DNA of 64,000 bases, taken from the NCBI RefSeq assembly GCF_900106525.1, contig NZ_FNOG01000003.1:505977-569976 (forward strand), written 5' to 3'. Position 1 is the first letter of the stretch. Each line of letters opens with the position of its first letter. The notes beneath the pieces were generated by a model. The model did not search any database and was not told the origin of the DNA. It saw only the letters and a list, made by a program, of their open reading frames with translations. The position numbers and the translations under genes are program-made. Source of the DNA: Lysobacter enzymogenes (lineage in GTDB: Bacteria; Pseudomonadota; Gammaproteobacteria; Xanthomonadales; Xanthomonadaceae). Positions 11,965 through 19,350 of the stretch are shown piece by piece.

Positions 11965-13011
11965 ATGGAACTGACCCCCGAGCGCCTCGTCGCCCAGCTC
12001 GACCAGGAACCGCTGCGCCCGGCCTATCTGATCGCCGGCCCCGAGCCGCTGCGCGTGCTGGAAGCCGCCGACGCCGTGCGCGCCGCCGCGCGCGCCCAGG
12101 GCATCGGCGAGCGCGAAGTGTTCGAAGCCGAAGGCAACCAACGCGAGCCCGATTGGAACGCGCTGTCGGCGAGCTTCCGCGCGCCCAGCCTGTTCGCCAG
12201 CCGGCGCCTGCTGGAACTGCGCCTGCCCACCGGCAAGCCGGGCAAGGAAGGAAGCGAAGTCATCGCCGATTTCTGCGCCGCGCCGCCGCACGATGCGACC
12301 TTGCTGATCTCCTGCGGCGAATGGAGCAAGCAGCACGGCGGCAAGTGGAGCGAGGCGATCGGCCGCATCGGCCACATCGCCGTGGCCTGGGCGATCAAGC
12401 CGCACGAATTGCCCGAATGGATCGAGCGCCGCCTGCGCCAGCGCGGCCTGCGCGCCGACCGCGACGCGGTGCAGAGCTTGGCCGACCGGGTCGAGGGCAA
12501 CCTGCTCGCGGCGGCGCAGGAAGTCGACAAGCTGGCGCTGTTGTCCGACGGCGAAACCCTCACGGTGGAGCGCATGCAGGCCTTGGTCGCCGACGCCGCG
12601 CGCTTCGACGTGTTCCGGGTGCTGGACGCGGCCATGAACGGGCAGGGCGCGCAGGTCTCGCGCATGCTCGCCGGCCTGCGCGCCGAGGGCGAAGCGGTGC
12701 CGGCGCTGCTGGGCATGGTGGTGATGGAACTGCAGCGCACCGCCGCGCTGGCGCGGGTGTCGGCGCGCGGCGGCAACCTGTCGTCCGAGTTCAAGGCCCA
12801 GCGGATCTGGGATTCCAAGCAACCGATGTACCGCCGCGCCCTGCAGCGCCACGACGCGCGCCGCTGGGAAGCGCTGCTGGCCCAGGCCGGGCGCGTGGAC
12901 CGCATGGCCAAGGGCCGCGAGGCCGGCGACGCCTGGGTGGCGCTGGAGCGGCTGCTGCTGGCGGTGGCCGAGCCGCGCGCGCTGCGCCTGCTCGCGGTCT
13001 CCGCAAGCTGA
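11965..13011 (+). CDS. holA: DNA polymerase III subunit delta
   Basis: Clamp-loader wrench subunit that opens the beta sliding clamp. The 348-residue product begins MELTPERLVAQLDQ and has the Rossmann-like first domain with AYLIAGPEPLRVLEAADAVR, the ...LFASRRLLELRLP segment, and the AAA+-like and C-terminal collar domains (DRVEGNLLAAAQEVDKLALL is a strong family signature). Length is normal. It follows lptE and ends 16 bp before nadD, so the genes are probably cotranscribed. Confidence 0.95.
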   Translation: MELTPERLVAQLDQEPLRPAYLIAGPEPLRVLEAADAVRAAARAQGIGEREVFEAEGNQREPDWNALSASFRAPSLFASRRLLELRLPTGKPGKEGSEVIADFCAAPPHDATLLISCGEWSKQHGGKWSEAIGRIGHIAVAWAIKPHELPEWIERRLRQRGLRADRDAVQSLADRVEGNLLAAAQEVDKLALLSDGETLTVERMQALVADAARFDVFRVLDAAMNGQGAQVSRMLAGLRAEGEAVPALLGMVVMELQRTAALARVSARGGNLSSEFKAQRIWDSKQPMYRRALQRHDARRWEALLAQAGRVDRMAKGREAGDAWVALERLLLAVAEPRALRLLAVSAS

Positions 13012-13027
13012 GCGGCAGCGTTCGCGC

Positions 13028-13687
13028 ATGAGCCTCGTCGTTTTCTACGGCGGCACCTTCGATCCGATCCACGACGGCCACCTCGCCGTCGCCCGCGCCG
13101 CGCGCGACGCGCTGGCCGCGCAGGTGCGGCTGATGCCGGCCGCCGATCCGCCGCACCGCGCCGCGCCCGGCGCCGATGCGGCGCAGCGCGCGCACATGCT
13201 GGACTTGGCCGTGGCCGGCGAGGCCGGCTTGGTCGTGGACCGGCGCGAACTGCAGCGCGAAGGCCGCTCCTACACCGTCGAAACCCTGCGCGAGGCGCGC
13301 GGCGAGTTCGGCCTGGAACGCCCGCTGGCGCTGCTGGTCGGCGCCGACAGCTTCCTCGACCTGCCCAAATGGCGCGAATGGCAGGCGCTGTTCGGCCTGG
13401 CCCATTTCGTCGTCGCCGAGCGGCCGGGCAGCCCGCTCGACGAGGGCCGCATCGACGCTATCGCACCGGGCTGCGAGACCGATGATCCGGCCGACCTGGG
13501 CCGGGCCCCGGCCGGGCGCGTCTACCGGCTCAAGCAGCCGCTGCACGCCGAATCGGCCAGCCAGGTCCGCGAGCTCATCGCCGACGGCCGGCCCTGGGAC
13601 GAGTTCGTGCCGGCGCCGGTAGCCGCCTACATCCGCGCCAGCGGCCTGTACGGCGTCGTCGCCGACCGCGGCGCGACGACCGCCTGA
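13028..13687 (+). CDS. nadD: Nicotinate-nucleotide adenylyltransferase
   Basis: Transfers AMP from ATP to nicotinate mononucleotide in NAD biosynthesis. The 219-residue product has the nucleotidyltransferase motif GGTFDPIHDGH at 8-18 (HxGH type) and a C-terminal SASQVRELI that fits the ISSTxxR ATP-binding motif. The conserved LLVGADSFLDLPKWREW lies in the middle. Length and order (holA-nadD-rsfS) are standard. Confidence 0.96.
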   Translation: MSLVVFYGGTFDPIHDGHLAVARAARDALAAQVRLMPAADPPHRAAPGADAAQRAHMLDLAVAGEAGLVVDRRELQREGRSYTVETLREARGEFGLERPLALLVGADSFLDLPKWREWQALFGLAHFVVAERPGSPLDEGRIDAIAPGCETDDPADLGRAPAGRVYRLKQPLHAESASQVRELIADGRPWDEFVPAPVAAYIRASGLYGVVADRGATTA

Positions 13688-13731
13688 ACGCCCCGCCGCG
13701 CGGTCCGCAGCGCCGCCGCAAAGGCCTTGGG

Positions 13732-13737
13732 TATAAT
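13732..13737 (+). promoter_or_regulatory. TATAAT -10 element before rsfS
   Basis: A perfect TATAAT sits in the nadD-rsfS spacer, 35 bp before the proposed rsfS start. I see no matching TTGACA at 16-18 bp upstream. It may give rsfS its own promoter in addition to read-through from nadD. Confidence 0.45.
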
Positions 13738-13771
13738 CGGCACATATCTTCCGAACGATGAGCCGTACCTC

Positions 13772-14209
13772 TTGACCAGCCAAGCCCAAGTCATCAAGAC
13801 CCAGCTGCCGAATCCGCCGCCGCCGACCGAGCTGCTGCTCAAGACCGTCCACGCCGCGGTCGAAGAACTCAAGGCCAAGGACGTCGTGGAAATCGACGTG
13901 CGCGGCAAGAGCAGCGTCACCGACTACATGGTGGTCGCCTCCGGCACCTCGACCCGCCACGTCAAGTCGATCGCCGACGAAGTCGTCAAGTTCGCCAAGA
14001 ACCTCGATGTCATGCCGCTGGGCGTGGAAGGCGAGCGCGAGGCCGAATGGGTGCTGGTCGACCTCGGCGATGTGGTCGTGCACGTCATGCTGCCGCGCGT
14101 GCGCGAGTTCTACGCCCTCGAGCGCCTGTGGACCGTCGGCGACCAGCCGCCGCCGCCGGAAGGCGTGGAAGGCCGCGACAACGACACCGGCGAAGACGAT
14201 CGCTACTGA
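13772..14209 (+). CDS. rsfS: Ribosomal silencing factor RsfS
   Basis: RsfS binds uL14 on the 50S subunit and blocks subunit joining in starved cells. The 145-residue product has the family core [35 protein letters not shown] and [15 protein letters not shown], then [11 protein letters not shown] Pro/Glu/Asp-rich tail ([18 protein letters not shown]) extends past the core. I place the start at a TTG that gives MTSQAQVIK. The frame could open earlier at another TTG, but that one lies upstream of the TATAAT. A five-codon ATG frame (13758-13775) ends with a TGA that overlaps this TTG. Confidence 0.9.
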   Translation: MTSQAQVIKTQLPNPPPPTELLLKTVHAAVEELKAKDVVEIDVRGKSSVTDYMVVASGTSTRHVKSIADEVVKFAKNLDVMPLGVEGEREAEWVLVDLGDVVVHVMLPRVREFYALERLWTVGDQPPPPEGVEGRDNDTGEDDRY

Positions 14210-14236
14210 TCCTCGCGGTTTGCGCAGCACGATACG

Positions 14237-14263
14237 AAAACGGCGCCTGAAGGCGCCGTTTTT
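14237..14263 (+). terminator. Rho-independent terminator after rsfS
   Basis: AAAACGGCGCC / GGCGCCGTTTT stem with a four-base loop, followed by a T-run. It ends the leuS-to-rsfS run and could work in both directions. Confidence 0.9.
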
Positions 14264-14296
14264 CGTTTCCGAACCCGCGAACCCGCAACCCCGACG

Positions 14297-14381
14297 GTAG
14301 GAGCGACGCGAGTCGCGACCGCAGGGTTGCAAGCTTGCGTCGTACGCGTGGTGCCGCGGTCGCGACTCGCGTCGCTCCTAC
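14297..14381. repeat. Facing pair of GTAGGAGCGACGCGAGTCGCGACCGC repeats
   Basis: Arm 14297-14322 and its reverse complement at 14356-14381 are separated by about 33 bases, so the whole unit can form a long hairpin. It belongs to the family also found at 32.8, 33.5, 53.2, 56.0 and 63.8-64.0 kb. It lies between the convergent rsfS and lysE-type genes. Confidence 0.85.
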
Positions 14382-14408
14382 AGTCGGTGCTCTCGCATTC
14401 GCCGCGGC

Positions 14409-15041
14409 TCAGCTCAGCGCGAGCTTCCCCGCCGCTGCCACGATCAATCCACCGGCGACACCATCGATCCAGCGCCGCCGTCGCCCGCCCAGCGCAGGTG
14501 TTCCGCCGCCGCCGCGCGCGCCGCGGCCGAGGATCAGGCTCAGCGCCGCATAGATCAGCGCGCAACCGCTCACGAACAATGCCGACAGCGAGATCGCCTG
14601 CGTGGCCGCCGGCGCATCGGCGCGCATGAACTGCGGCAGGATCGCCAGGTAAATCATCATCCCCTTGGGGTTCAGCGCCGCGGTCAGGAAGCCGCGGCGG
14701 AACGCATCGCGCCGGCCGGCCGCCTGTATCTCGAGCGCGCCGGGCCGCAGCGCCGAGCGCAGCAGCTTGAACGCCAGCCACGCCAGATAGGCCACGCCGA
14801 TCCAGCGCAAGGCCTGGAACAGCAGCGGCGACGCCGCCACCAGCGCCGCCAGCCCGAGCGCGGCCAGCAACGAATGCAGCACGTAGCCGGCGCAGACCCC
14901 GGCGGTGGCGCGCAGCCCGGCCGGGGCGCCGCCGCCGAGGCTTTGCGAGGCGACGAACAGCATGTCGGGGCCGGGCGTGCAGATCAGCGGCAACACGGTG
15001 GCGCAGAAGAGCAGGGCGGTGTGCAGGTCCATGAACGCCAT
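14409..15041 (-). CDS. LysE/RhtB-family amino-acid exporter
   Basis: The 210-residue inner-membrane protein starts MAFMDLHTALLFCATVLPLI and carries the family motif CTPGPDMLFVASQSLGGG. About six hydrophobic segments follow, with LNPKGMMIYLAILPQFM in the middle, another LysE/RhtB signature. It exports amino acids or homoserine-lactone-like compounds, and the substrate is not evident. Starts at 15041 and 15032 are both plausible. Divergent from an Lrp/AsnC regulator 102 bp away, the usual arrangement for a regulator and its exporter. Confidence 0.88.
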   Translation of the reverse strand: MAFMDLHTALLFCATVLPLICTPGPDMLFVASQSLGGGAPAGLRATAGVCAGYVLHSLLAALGLAALVAASPLLFQALRWIGVAYLAWLAFKLLRSALRPGALEIQAAGRRDAFRRGFLTAALNPKGMMIYLAILPQFMRADAPAATQAISLSALFVSGCALIYAALSLILGRGARGGGGTPALGGRRRRWIDGVAGGLIVAAAGKLALS

Positions 15042-15143
15042 CGTCGGCCAAAAGCCGCGGCGCAGGGTTGCGCGGATGGCGCGTTTGTCGGAATTATTGG
15101 CAGGAACTGCCACTCAATTGCCGATAGCGAGGTCAGGATTGCC

Positions 15144-15602
15144 ATGAGGCTGGACGAGACCGACCGCCACATCCTGCGCGTCCTGCAACGCGACGGGCGC
15201 ATCCAGAACGCCGAACTGGCGCAGCGCGTCGGCCTGTCGCCGTCGCCGTGCCTGCGCCGGGTCCGCCTGCTTGAGGAGGCGGGGGTGATCGAGCGCTACG
15301 TCGCCGTGCTCAACCCGGCCCGGCTGGGCCTGGGCATGTCGTTGTTCACCCGGGTCTGGCTGCTGACCCAGGACGCCGAGACCATCGACCGCTTCGTCGC
15401 CGCGATGCAACGCCTGGAGCAGGTGATGGAGTGCTACATCGTGCTCGGCGAATGCGACGCGATGCTGCGCGTGGTCGTCGCCGACCTCGACGATTACCGC
15501 CGTTTCCAGACCACCCACCTGACCCGCGCCAACGGCATTTCCAACGTCAAGACCGACCTGCCGAGCCAGGTGGTGAAACGCAGCTACGAGCTGCCGCTGT
15601 AA
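15144..15602 (+). CDS. Lrp/AsnC-family transcriptional regulator
   Basis: The 152-residue product has an N-terminal winged helix-turn-helix (LDETDRHILRVLQRDGRI, NAELAQRVGLSPSPCLRRV) and a C-terminal RAM/ligand-binding domain (VMECYIVLGECDAMLRVVV). The residues RRFQTTHLT and VKTDLPSQVVK are typical. It probably senses an amino acid and controls the divergent LysE-type exporter through the 102-bp shared spacer. I took the ATG giving MRLDETDRH; an earlier in-frame start is possible. Confidence 0.9.
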   Translation: MRLDETDRHILRVLQRDGRIQNAELAQRVGLSPSPCLRRVRLLEEAGVIERYVAVLNPARLGLGMSLFTRVWLLTQDAETIDRFVAAMQRLEQVMECYIVLGECDAMLRVVVADLDDYRRFQTTHLTRANGISNVKTDLPSQVVKRSYELPL

Positions 15603-15617
15603 GCGCCGGCCGCAAAC

Positions 15618-15647
15618 GAAAAGGGCGCCCGAAGGCGCCCTTTTCGC
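15618..15647. terminator. Bidirectional rho-independent terminator
   Basis: 13-bp stem CGAAAAGGGCGCC / GGCGCCCTTTTCG with a CGAA loop between the convergent Lrp-type and Bax-inhibitor-type genes. A and T runs on both arms allow it to serve both strands. Confidence 0.92.
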
Positions 15648-15666
15648 GAGATTGCGCGGCAGTCGA

Positions 15667-16431
15667 TCAGTTGCGCGACTGCAGCTTCGACAGCAGGCGC
15701 AGGAACTCGATGTACAGCCACACCAGGGTGACCATCAGGCCGAACGCGCCGTACCACTCCATGTACTTCGGCGCGCCTTGCTCGACGCCGGTTTCGATGA
15801 AGTCGAAATCCAGCACCAGGTTCAGCGCCGCCACCACCACCACGAACAGGCTGAAGCCGATGCCGATGATGCCGGACTGGTGGATGTAGGGGATTTCGAT
15901 GTTGAACAAGCGCAGCACGATCGAGGCCAGGTAGACCAACGCGATGCCGCCGGTGGCGGCGACCACGCCGAGCTTGAAGTTCTCGGTGGCCTTGATCAGG
16001 CCGGTGCGGTAGGCCGCCAGCAGCGCGAACAGGGTGCCGAAGGTCAGCATCACCGCCTGGATCACGATGCCCGGGAAGCGCGCTTCGAAGATCGAGGAGA
16101 TCGCGCCGAGGAAGAAGCCTTCCAGCAACGCGTACATCGGCGCGGTGATCGGCGACCATTCCTTCTTGAAGGTGGTCACCAGGCTCATGATCAGCCCGCC
16201 GATCAGGCCGCCCCACAGGTACAGCCCGGCGCCGGAGACCTGGCCGCGCGGGCCGATCTCGATCTGGTTCCAGGCGAACGCGGCGGTGAGCACGGTCAGC
16301 AGCAGCAGGAAGCCGGTCTTGTTGACCGTACCGTTCAGGGTCATCGCCTGGCCGTCGCCGCGGACGACCGCGCCGCTGCCGAGGTCGAGGAAGGTGGATT
16401 CCTTCAGGGCGGGGTTGCCGCTGCGCATCAT
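15667..16431 (-). CDS. Bax inhibitor-1/YccA-type membrane protein
   Basis: The 254-residue integral membrane protein has a short N-terminus (MMRSGNPALKESTF) and about seven membrane segments (first KTGFLLLLTVLTAAFAW, last near GLMVTLVWLYIEFL). The order resembles the BaxI_1 group of bacterial Bax-inhibitor homologues, with APMYALLEGFFLGAISS and a late acidic DFDFIE between helices. Bacterial members are proposed to act in calcium or pH-gated leak or in FtsH modulation, and the role here is not shown. AAGGAG, eight bases before the ATG at 16431, fixes the start. Confidence 0.85.
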   Translation of the reverse strand: MMRSGNPALKESTFLDLGSGAVVRGDGQAMTLNGTVNKTGFLLLLTVLTAAFAWNQIEIGPRGQVSGAGLYLWGGLIGGLIMSLVTTFKKEWSPITAPMYALLEGFFLGAISSIFEARFPGIVIQAVMLTFGTLFALLAAYRTGLIKATENFKLGVVAATGGIALVYLASIVLRLFNIEIPYIHQSGIIGIGFSLFVVVVAALNLVLDFDFIETGVEQGAPKYMEWYGAFGLMVTLVWLYIEFLRLLSKLQSRN

Positions 16432-16600
16432 CGGTGTAGCTCCTTTTCGTAACGAGCCGCCGGCCCGGCCGGCGGCGGAATAGGTTTTCTGATCGGCGAA
16501 AGCATACACGGCGCTGTTTGCGGCCGGCCGCGGCAGGATGTTTCCAAGTGTGCTTACCGCCGGGCGCGGACCGGCGGCGCGAACCGATTGCGCGACAGGA

Positions 16601-16631
16601 TTGACAGTTCAGGAAGCGGCGACGACACTAT
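16601..16631 (+). promoter_or_regulatory. Promoter of the tRNA-Pro/Arg/His/Lys cluster
   Basis: A perfect TTGACA at 16601-16606 is followed 17-19 bp later by GACACTAT, a weak -10. A GC-rich discriminator follows, as is common for stable-RNA promoters. tRNA-Pro starts 43 bp downstream of the -10 area. Confidence 0.55.
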
Positions 16632-16673
16632 GCGGCCTTTCGCGGCGTTGGCGCGCCACGGGAGTCCCGGTTC

Positions 16674-16750
16674 CGGGGTATAGCTCAGCCTGGTAGAGCG
16701 CCAGCTTTGGGAGCTGGATGTCGTGGGTTCGAATCCCTCTGCCCCGACCA
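16674..16750 (+). tRNA. tRNA-Pro (anticodon TGG)
   Basis: 77 nt with encoded CCA. Acceptor CGGGGTA pairs with TGCCCCG, anticodon loop TTTGGGA, T-arm GGGTTCGAATCCC. First of four tRNA genes in one direction. Confidence 0.97.
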
Positions 16751-16793
16751 TCCATCGACCAGGCCGGCCGTCAGTTAAGATTCGACTTTCCTG

Positions 16794-16870
16794 GCGCCCG
16801 TAGCTCAACCGGATAGAGCACCGGCCTTCTAAGCCGGTGGTTGCAGGTTCGATTCCTGCCGGGCGCGCCA
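16794..16870 (+). tRNA. tRNA-Arg (anticodon TCT)
   Basis: 77 nt with CCA. Acceptor GCGCCCG / CGGGCGC, anticodon loop CTTCTAA, T-arm CAGGTTCGATTCCTG. Confidence 0.97.
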
Positions 16871-16919
16871 AATTCGCAAGCGCTGTGCGGTACAATGCGC
16901 AGCTTGTAAGTGTTCTACG

Positions 16920-16996
16920 GTGGCTGTAGCTCAGCTGGTTAGAGTACTGGATTGTGATTCCAGATGTCGGGGGTTCGAGTCCCCTCAGCCACCCCA
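16920..16996 (+). tRNA. tRNA-His (anticodon GTG)
   Basis: 77 nt with CCA. Acceptor GTGGCTG / CAGCCAC, anticodon loop TTGTGAT. A G at 16919 and discriminator C at 16993 provide the G-1:C73 identity pair of tRNA-His. Confidence 0.97.
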
Positions 16997-17083
16997 TTCA
17001 AATCGTTGCGACGGAAGATTGTTGTAACGAAAGTGTTGTGCGGAGCGAAGTTGTTGTGTAAGATTTCGCTCCTCGGTTTTACC

Positions 17084-17159
17084 GGGCCGTTAGCTCAGTT
17101 GGTAGAGCAGTTGACTCTTAATCAATAGGTCCAAGGTTCGAATCCTTGACGGCCCACCA
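17084..17159 (+). tRNA. tRNA-Lys (anticodon CTT)
   Basis: 76 nt with CCA. Acceptor GGGCCGT / ACGGCCC, anticodon loop CTCTTAA. Last gene of the cluster, with a terminator directly after. Confidence 0.97.
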
Positions 17160-17162
17160 AAC

Positions 17163-17196
17163 AAAAAGGATCTGGCTCACGCCAGGTCCTTTTTTC
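17163..17196 (+). terminator. Terminator of the tRNA cluster
   Basis: AAAAAGGATCTGGC / GCCAGGTCCTTTTT stem (one G-U pair), TCAC loop and a long T-run, four bases after tRNA-Lys. Confidence 0.93.
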
Positions 17197-17264
17197 TTTT
17201 CCGGACGAAAAGCCCGAAGCGCGCGCATCGCTGCGCGCTGCGTTGCCACGACAAGGATTGCGGC

Positions 17265-17669
17265 ATGAATTGGAAACGGATCGCCAAGTATTCGCTGGCC
17301 TTGTGGTTCGCAGGCTTCGCGGTCGGTTTCGTCCAGGGGTTGTTCGCGCCCCAGGAACTGGCCGCCGCGGCGAGGTACGAACTGATCGGCAACGTGGCCG
17401 GGTTTGCGCTGTACCTGGCGGTGTTCGCGCACATGGCGGCCGGCGCCGACGGCCATCCCATCGCCGAGACGGTGGCGGCCATGGCCGCGACGACGGCGCT
17501 GTCGTGGTTGTGCTCGTGGGCGCTGCAGGCGCTGGCTCCGCAGATCTTCGACGGCGCCATCGGCGTGCTGCAGGTGGCCGTGGAGCTGGCCTTGATGGCG
17601 ATGGCCGCGACCTTCGGCATGGGGCTGGGCAGTTATCTGCGCGATCGGCGGCGCTTGCGTTCGGTTTGA
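17265..17669 (+). CDS. Small four-helix membrane protein, function unknown
   Basis: The 134-residue product starts MNWKRIAKYSLALWFAGFAV and has four hydrophobic segments (about 10-30, 42-62, 70-90 and 100-122). It ends in a basic tail (RDRRRLRSV). Conserved-looking features are few and I do not recognise the family. The reading frame has the window's usual codon pattern, and the spacing after the tRNA terminator suits an independent gene. Confidence 0.6.
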   Translation: MNWKRIAKYSLALWFAGFAVGFVQGLFAPQELAAAARYELIGNVAGFALYLAVFAHMAAGADGHPIAETVAAMAATTALSWLCSWALQALAPQIFDGAIGVLQVAVELALMAMAATFGMGLGSYLRDRRRLRSV

Positions 17670-17868
17670 GCGCTGAAGCGGCGCGACGGGCGATCGGATC
17701 GATGCGGGGCGCGGCTTGTCCGGGCGATGGGGTCGTCGTGACTCGTCGTCTCGGTTTGCGCGACGCGACGATGTTCTTATCGCGAGCTTCGCGGACGGCG
17801 CGGCAGCCACCCGGCATCGCGCCGCGGCAGTAGCCTGCGCGCGTCCGAACGCACACGACGATTCAACG

Positions 17869-18513
17869 ATGACGCCTTCCTATCTCGATCCTCAGCTGGT
17901 GTTCGCCTGGCAGACCGCGCATTGCATCGCCCGCGGCGCGCCGTCGCCGGTGCCCGACCGCGGCGGCGTGCGGGTGGATACCGGTTCGGAGAAAGAAACC
18001 AAGCGCTGGGTGTTCCCGCAACTGTGCGACGGGCTGCGCGAGGTCGCGCGCGAAATCGCGGCGCCGCGGCATTACTTGAAGCTGTGCGGCTCGGACGAAG
18101 AACTGCGCAGCGCGTTGCCGGCGCGCTGGACGCTGCAGCCGGCGAACTATTTCATGACCGCGGCAGAGGCGGCGGCCGCGCAGGCGCTGCCGGCGCCGGA
18201 CGGGTACACCGTGGAGCTTTACCGCGCCGGCCCCGTGGCGCGCGCTTGCGTCGTCGCGGCGGACGGCGAGCTGGCCGCCAGCGGCTACGCGGCGGAAACG
18301 GCGGACGTCTTCGTCTACGACCGGATCGAAACCGCGCCGTCGCATCGGCGCAAAGGCCTGGGCGCGGCGGTGATGAGCGCGCTGGGCGCAGCGCGGAAGT
18401 CGCGGGCCAATCCCCAGCTCTTGGTCGCGAGCGAAGACGGCCGCGCGCTGTATGCGCGCCTGGGCTGGACGGTGCTCGCGCCGTTCGCCGCCGCGGCGAT
18501 CGCCGACGACTGA
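17869..18513 (+). CDS. GNAT-family N-acetyltransferase
   Basis: The 214-residue product has a C-terminal GNAT acetyl-CoA fold: strand VFVYDRIETAPSHR and the RKGLGAAVMSALG loop that fits the Q/RxxGxG/A pyrophosphate-binding motif, then LLVASEDGRALYARLGW. The first 90 residues are a less conserved domain. It acetylates an unknown small molecule or protein in the cytoplasm. The start ATG gives MTPSYLDPQ; the frame is open further upstream but unconvincing. Confidence 0.82.
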   Translation: MTPSYLDPQLVFAWQTAHCIARGAPSPVPDRGGVRVDTGSEKETKRWVFPQLCDGLREVAREIAAPRHYLKLCGSDEELRSALPARWTLQPANYFMTAAEAAAAQALPAPDGYTVELYRAGPVARACVVAADGELAASGYAAETADVFVYDRIETAPSHRRKGLGAAVMSALGAARKSRANPQLLVASEDGRALYARLGWTVLAPFAAAAIADD

Positions 18514-18856
18514 GCCGGCTGGGGCGCGCCTGGCCGTCGAAAGCGGCCAGTGACCGCGCGCACTCACGATGTGTCTCTATGGCGCACTAAAAGTGCCGGA
18601 AAACATCACATTTCGGCCGTGACTTCGTCGGCGCAGCGGCGGACAGCGGGCGCGAAATCCGGTATCCCTGAATCATCGAGCCGCGCGACCGCTTGCAGCG
18701 TCCGCGCTCGTCGTTGCCTCCCCCTCAAAACTCCGGCTACCCGGTGGCGGACAGAATCGCTGGCTGTCCGCTCCGGCGCGCGCGTGCGCCGCTTGCTGGC
18801 GTCGGGCGCGCAGGGGAACGACCCAGCGACATCATCGTATGAACAAGGAGAGGTGC
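18514..18856. other. Spacer with lower GC content, no gene seen
   Basis: About 340 bp between the acetyltransferase and the small exported protein. It holds a short hairpin, GCACTAAAAGTGC, near 18582-18594 and AACATCACATTTCG near 18602. No coding frame has a plausible start and composition. It probably contains the promoter of the gene at 18857. Confidence 0.4.
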
Positions 18857-19081
18857 ATGAAGCGGACCATGATGAAGGCGGCGACGGCGGCGGTTTTCGC
18901 TGCGGGACTGGTGATCGGCGTCGGCGCGGCCAACGCGCAGGTGGGCGGGCAGTTCTGCAGCCCGAACGGCGCGGCGACCACCATCGTGCAGAACGGGTGG
19001 CGCTACTACTACACCTGCAGCAAGAACAAGTGGGTGTTCGTGCGGGCCTGCCCGGTCGGCGGCGGGCATTGCATCGAGTGA
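18857..19081 (+). CDS. Small exported protein with four cysteines
   Basis: The 74-residue product is MKRTMMKAATAAVFAAGLVI followed by GVGAANAQV, a clear signal peptide. The mature part has Cys in QFCSP, YTCSK, RACPV and GHCIE, suggesting two disulfides, and an aromatic stretch WRYYYTC. The start is fixed by AAGGAGAGG just before the ATG at 18857 rather than the ATG 18 bases earlier. Function unknown. Confidence 0.65.
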   Translation: MKRTMMKAATAAVFAAGLVIGVGAANAQVGGQFCSPNGAATTIVQNGWRYYYTCSKNKWVFVRACPVGGGHCIE

Positions 19082-19144
19082 CCGCGCAGTAACCGCTGAC
19101 GTGGCGCCGCCCACTCGAAGAATGAGCGGACCGGCGCGACAACT

Positions 19145-19178
19145 GCGACCCTGCCGGCCGTCTGGCCGGCAGGGTCGC
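19145..19178. terminator. 15-bp GC hairpin after the small exported protein
   Basis: GCGACCCTGCCGGCC and its exact complement flank a GTCT loop, about 64 bp past the stop. The T-tract is weak. Probable transcription stop. Nothing else is seen in 19082-19350. Confidence 0.65.
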
Positions 19179-19350
19179 TGCGTTCTTGCAGCCGCGAGCC
19201 ACGACCGGCTCGGTCGGGCGCGCCAGCGGGGCCGCGCCGGCGCCGGTTTTCTCGTATCGTCGCGTTCGCCGACGGCGGCGCGAGCGATGCGGTTTCGCGA
19301 TGCCGCCATCATCGAGTCCGGCCAGGAGGCCGGCCATCAGGACCGAAACC

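Noticed and set aside
14409..15602. LysE/Lrp pair considered as a transferred island
   Set aside because: Codon use and GC match the neighbours, and such pairs are common in core genomes.
16674..17159. tRNA cluster considered as an integration hotspot
   Set aside because: No integrase, direct-repeat att copies or phage genes are next to any of the tRNA genes.
17716..17868. Upstream extension of the GNAT gene
   Set aside because: The 50 extra residues are low complexity and no ribosome site precedes them; the ATG at 17869 fits better.
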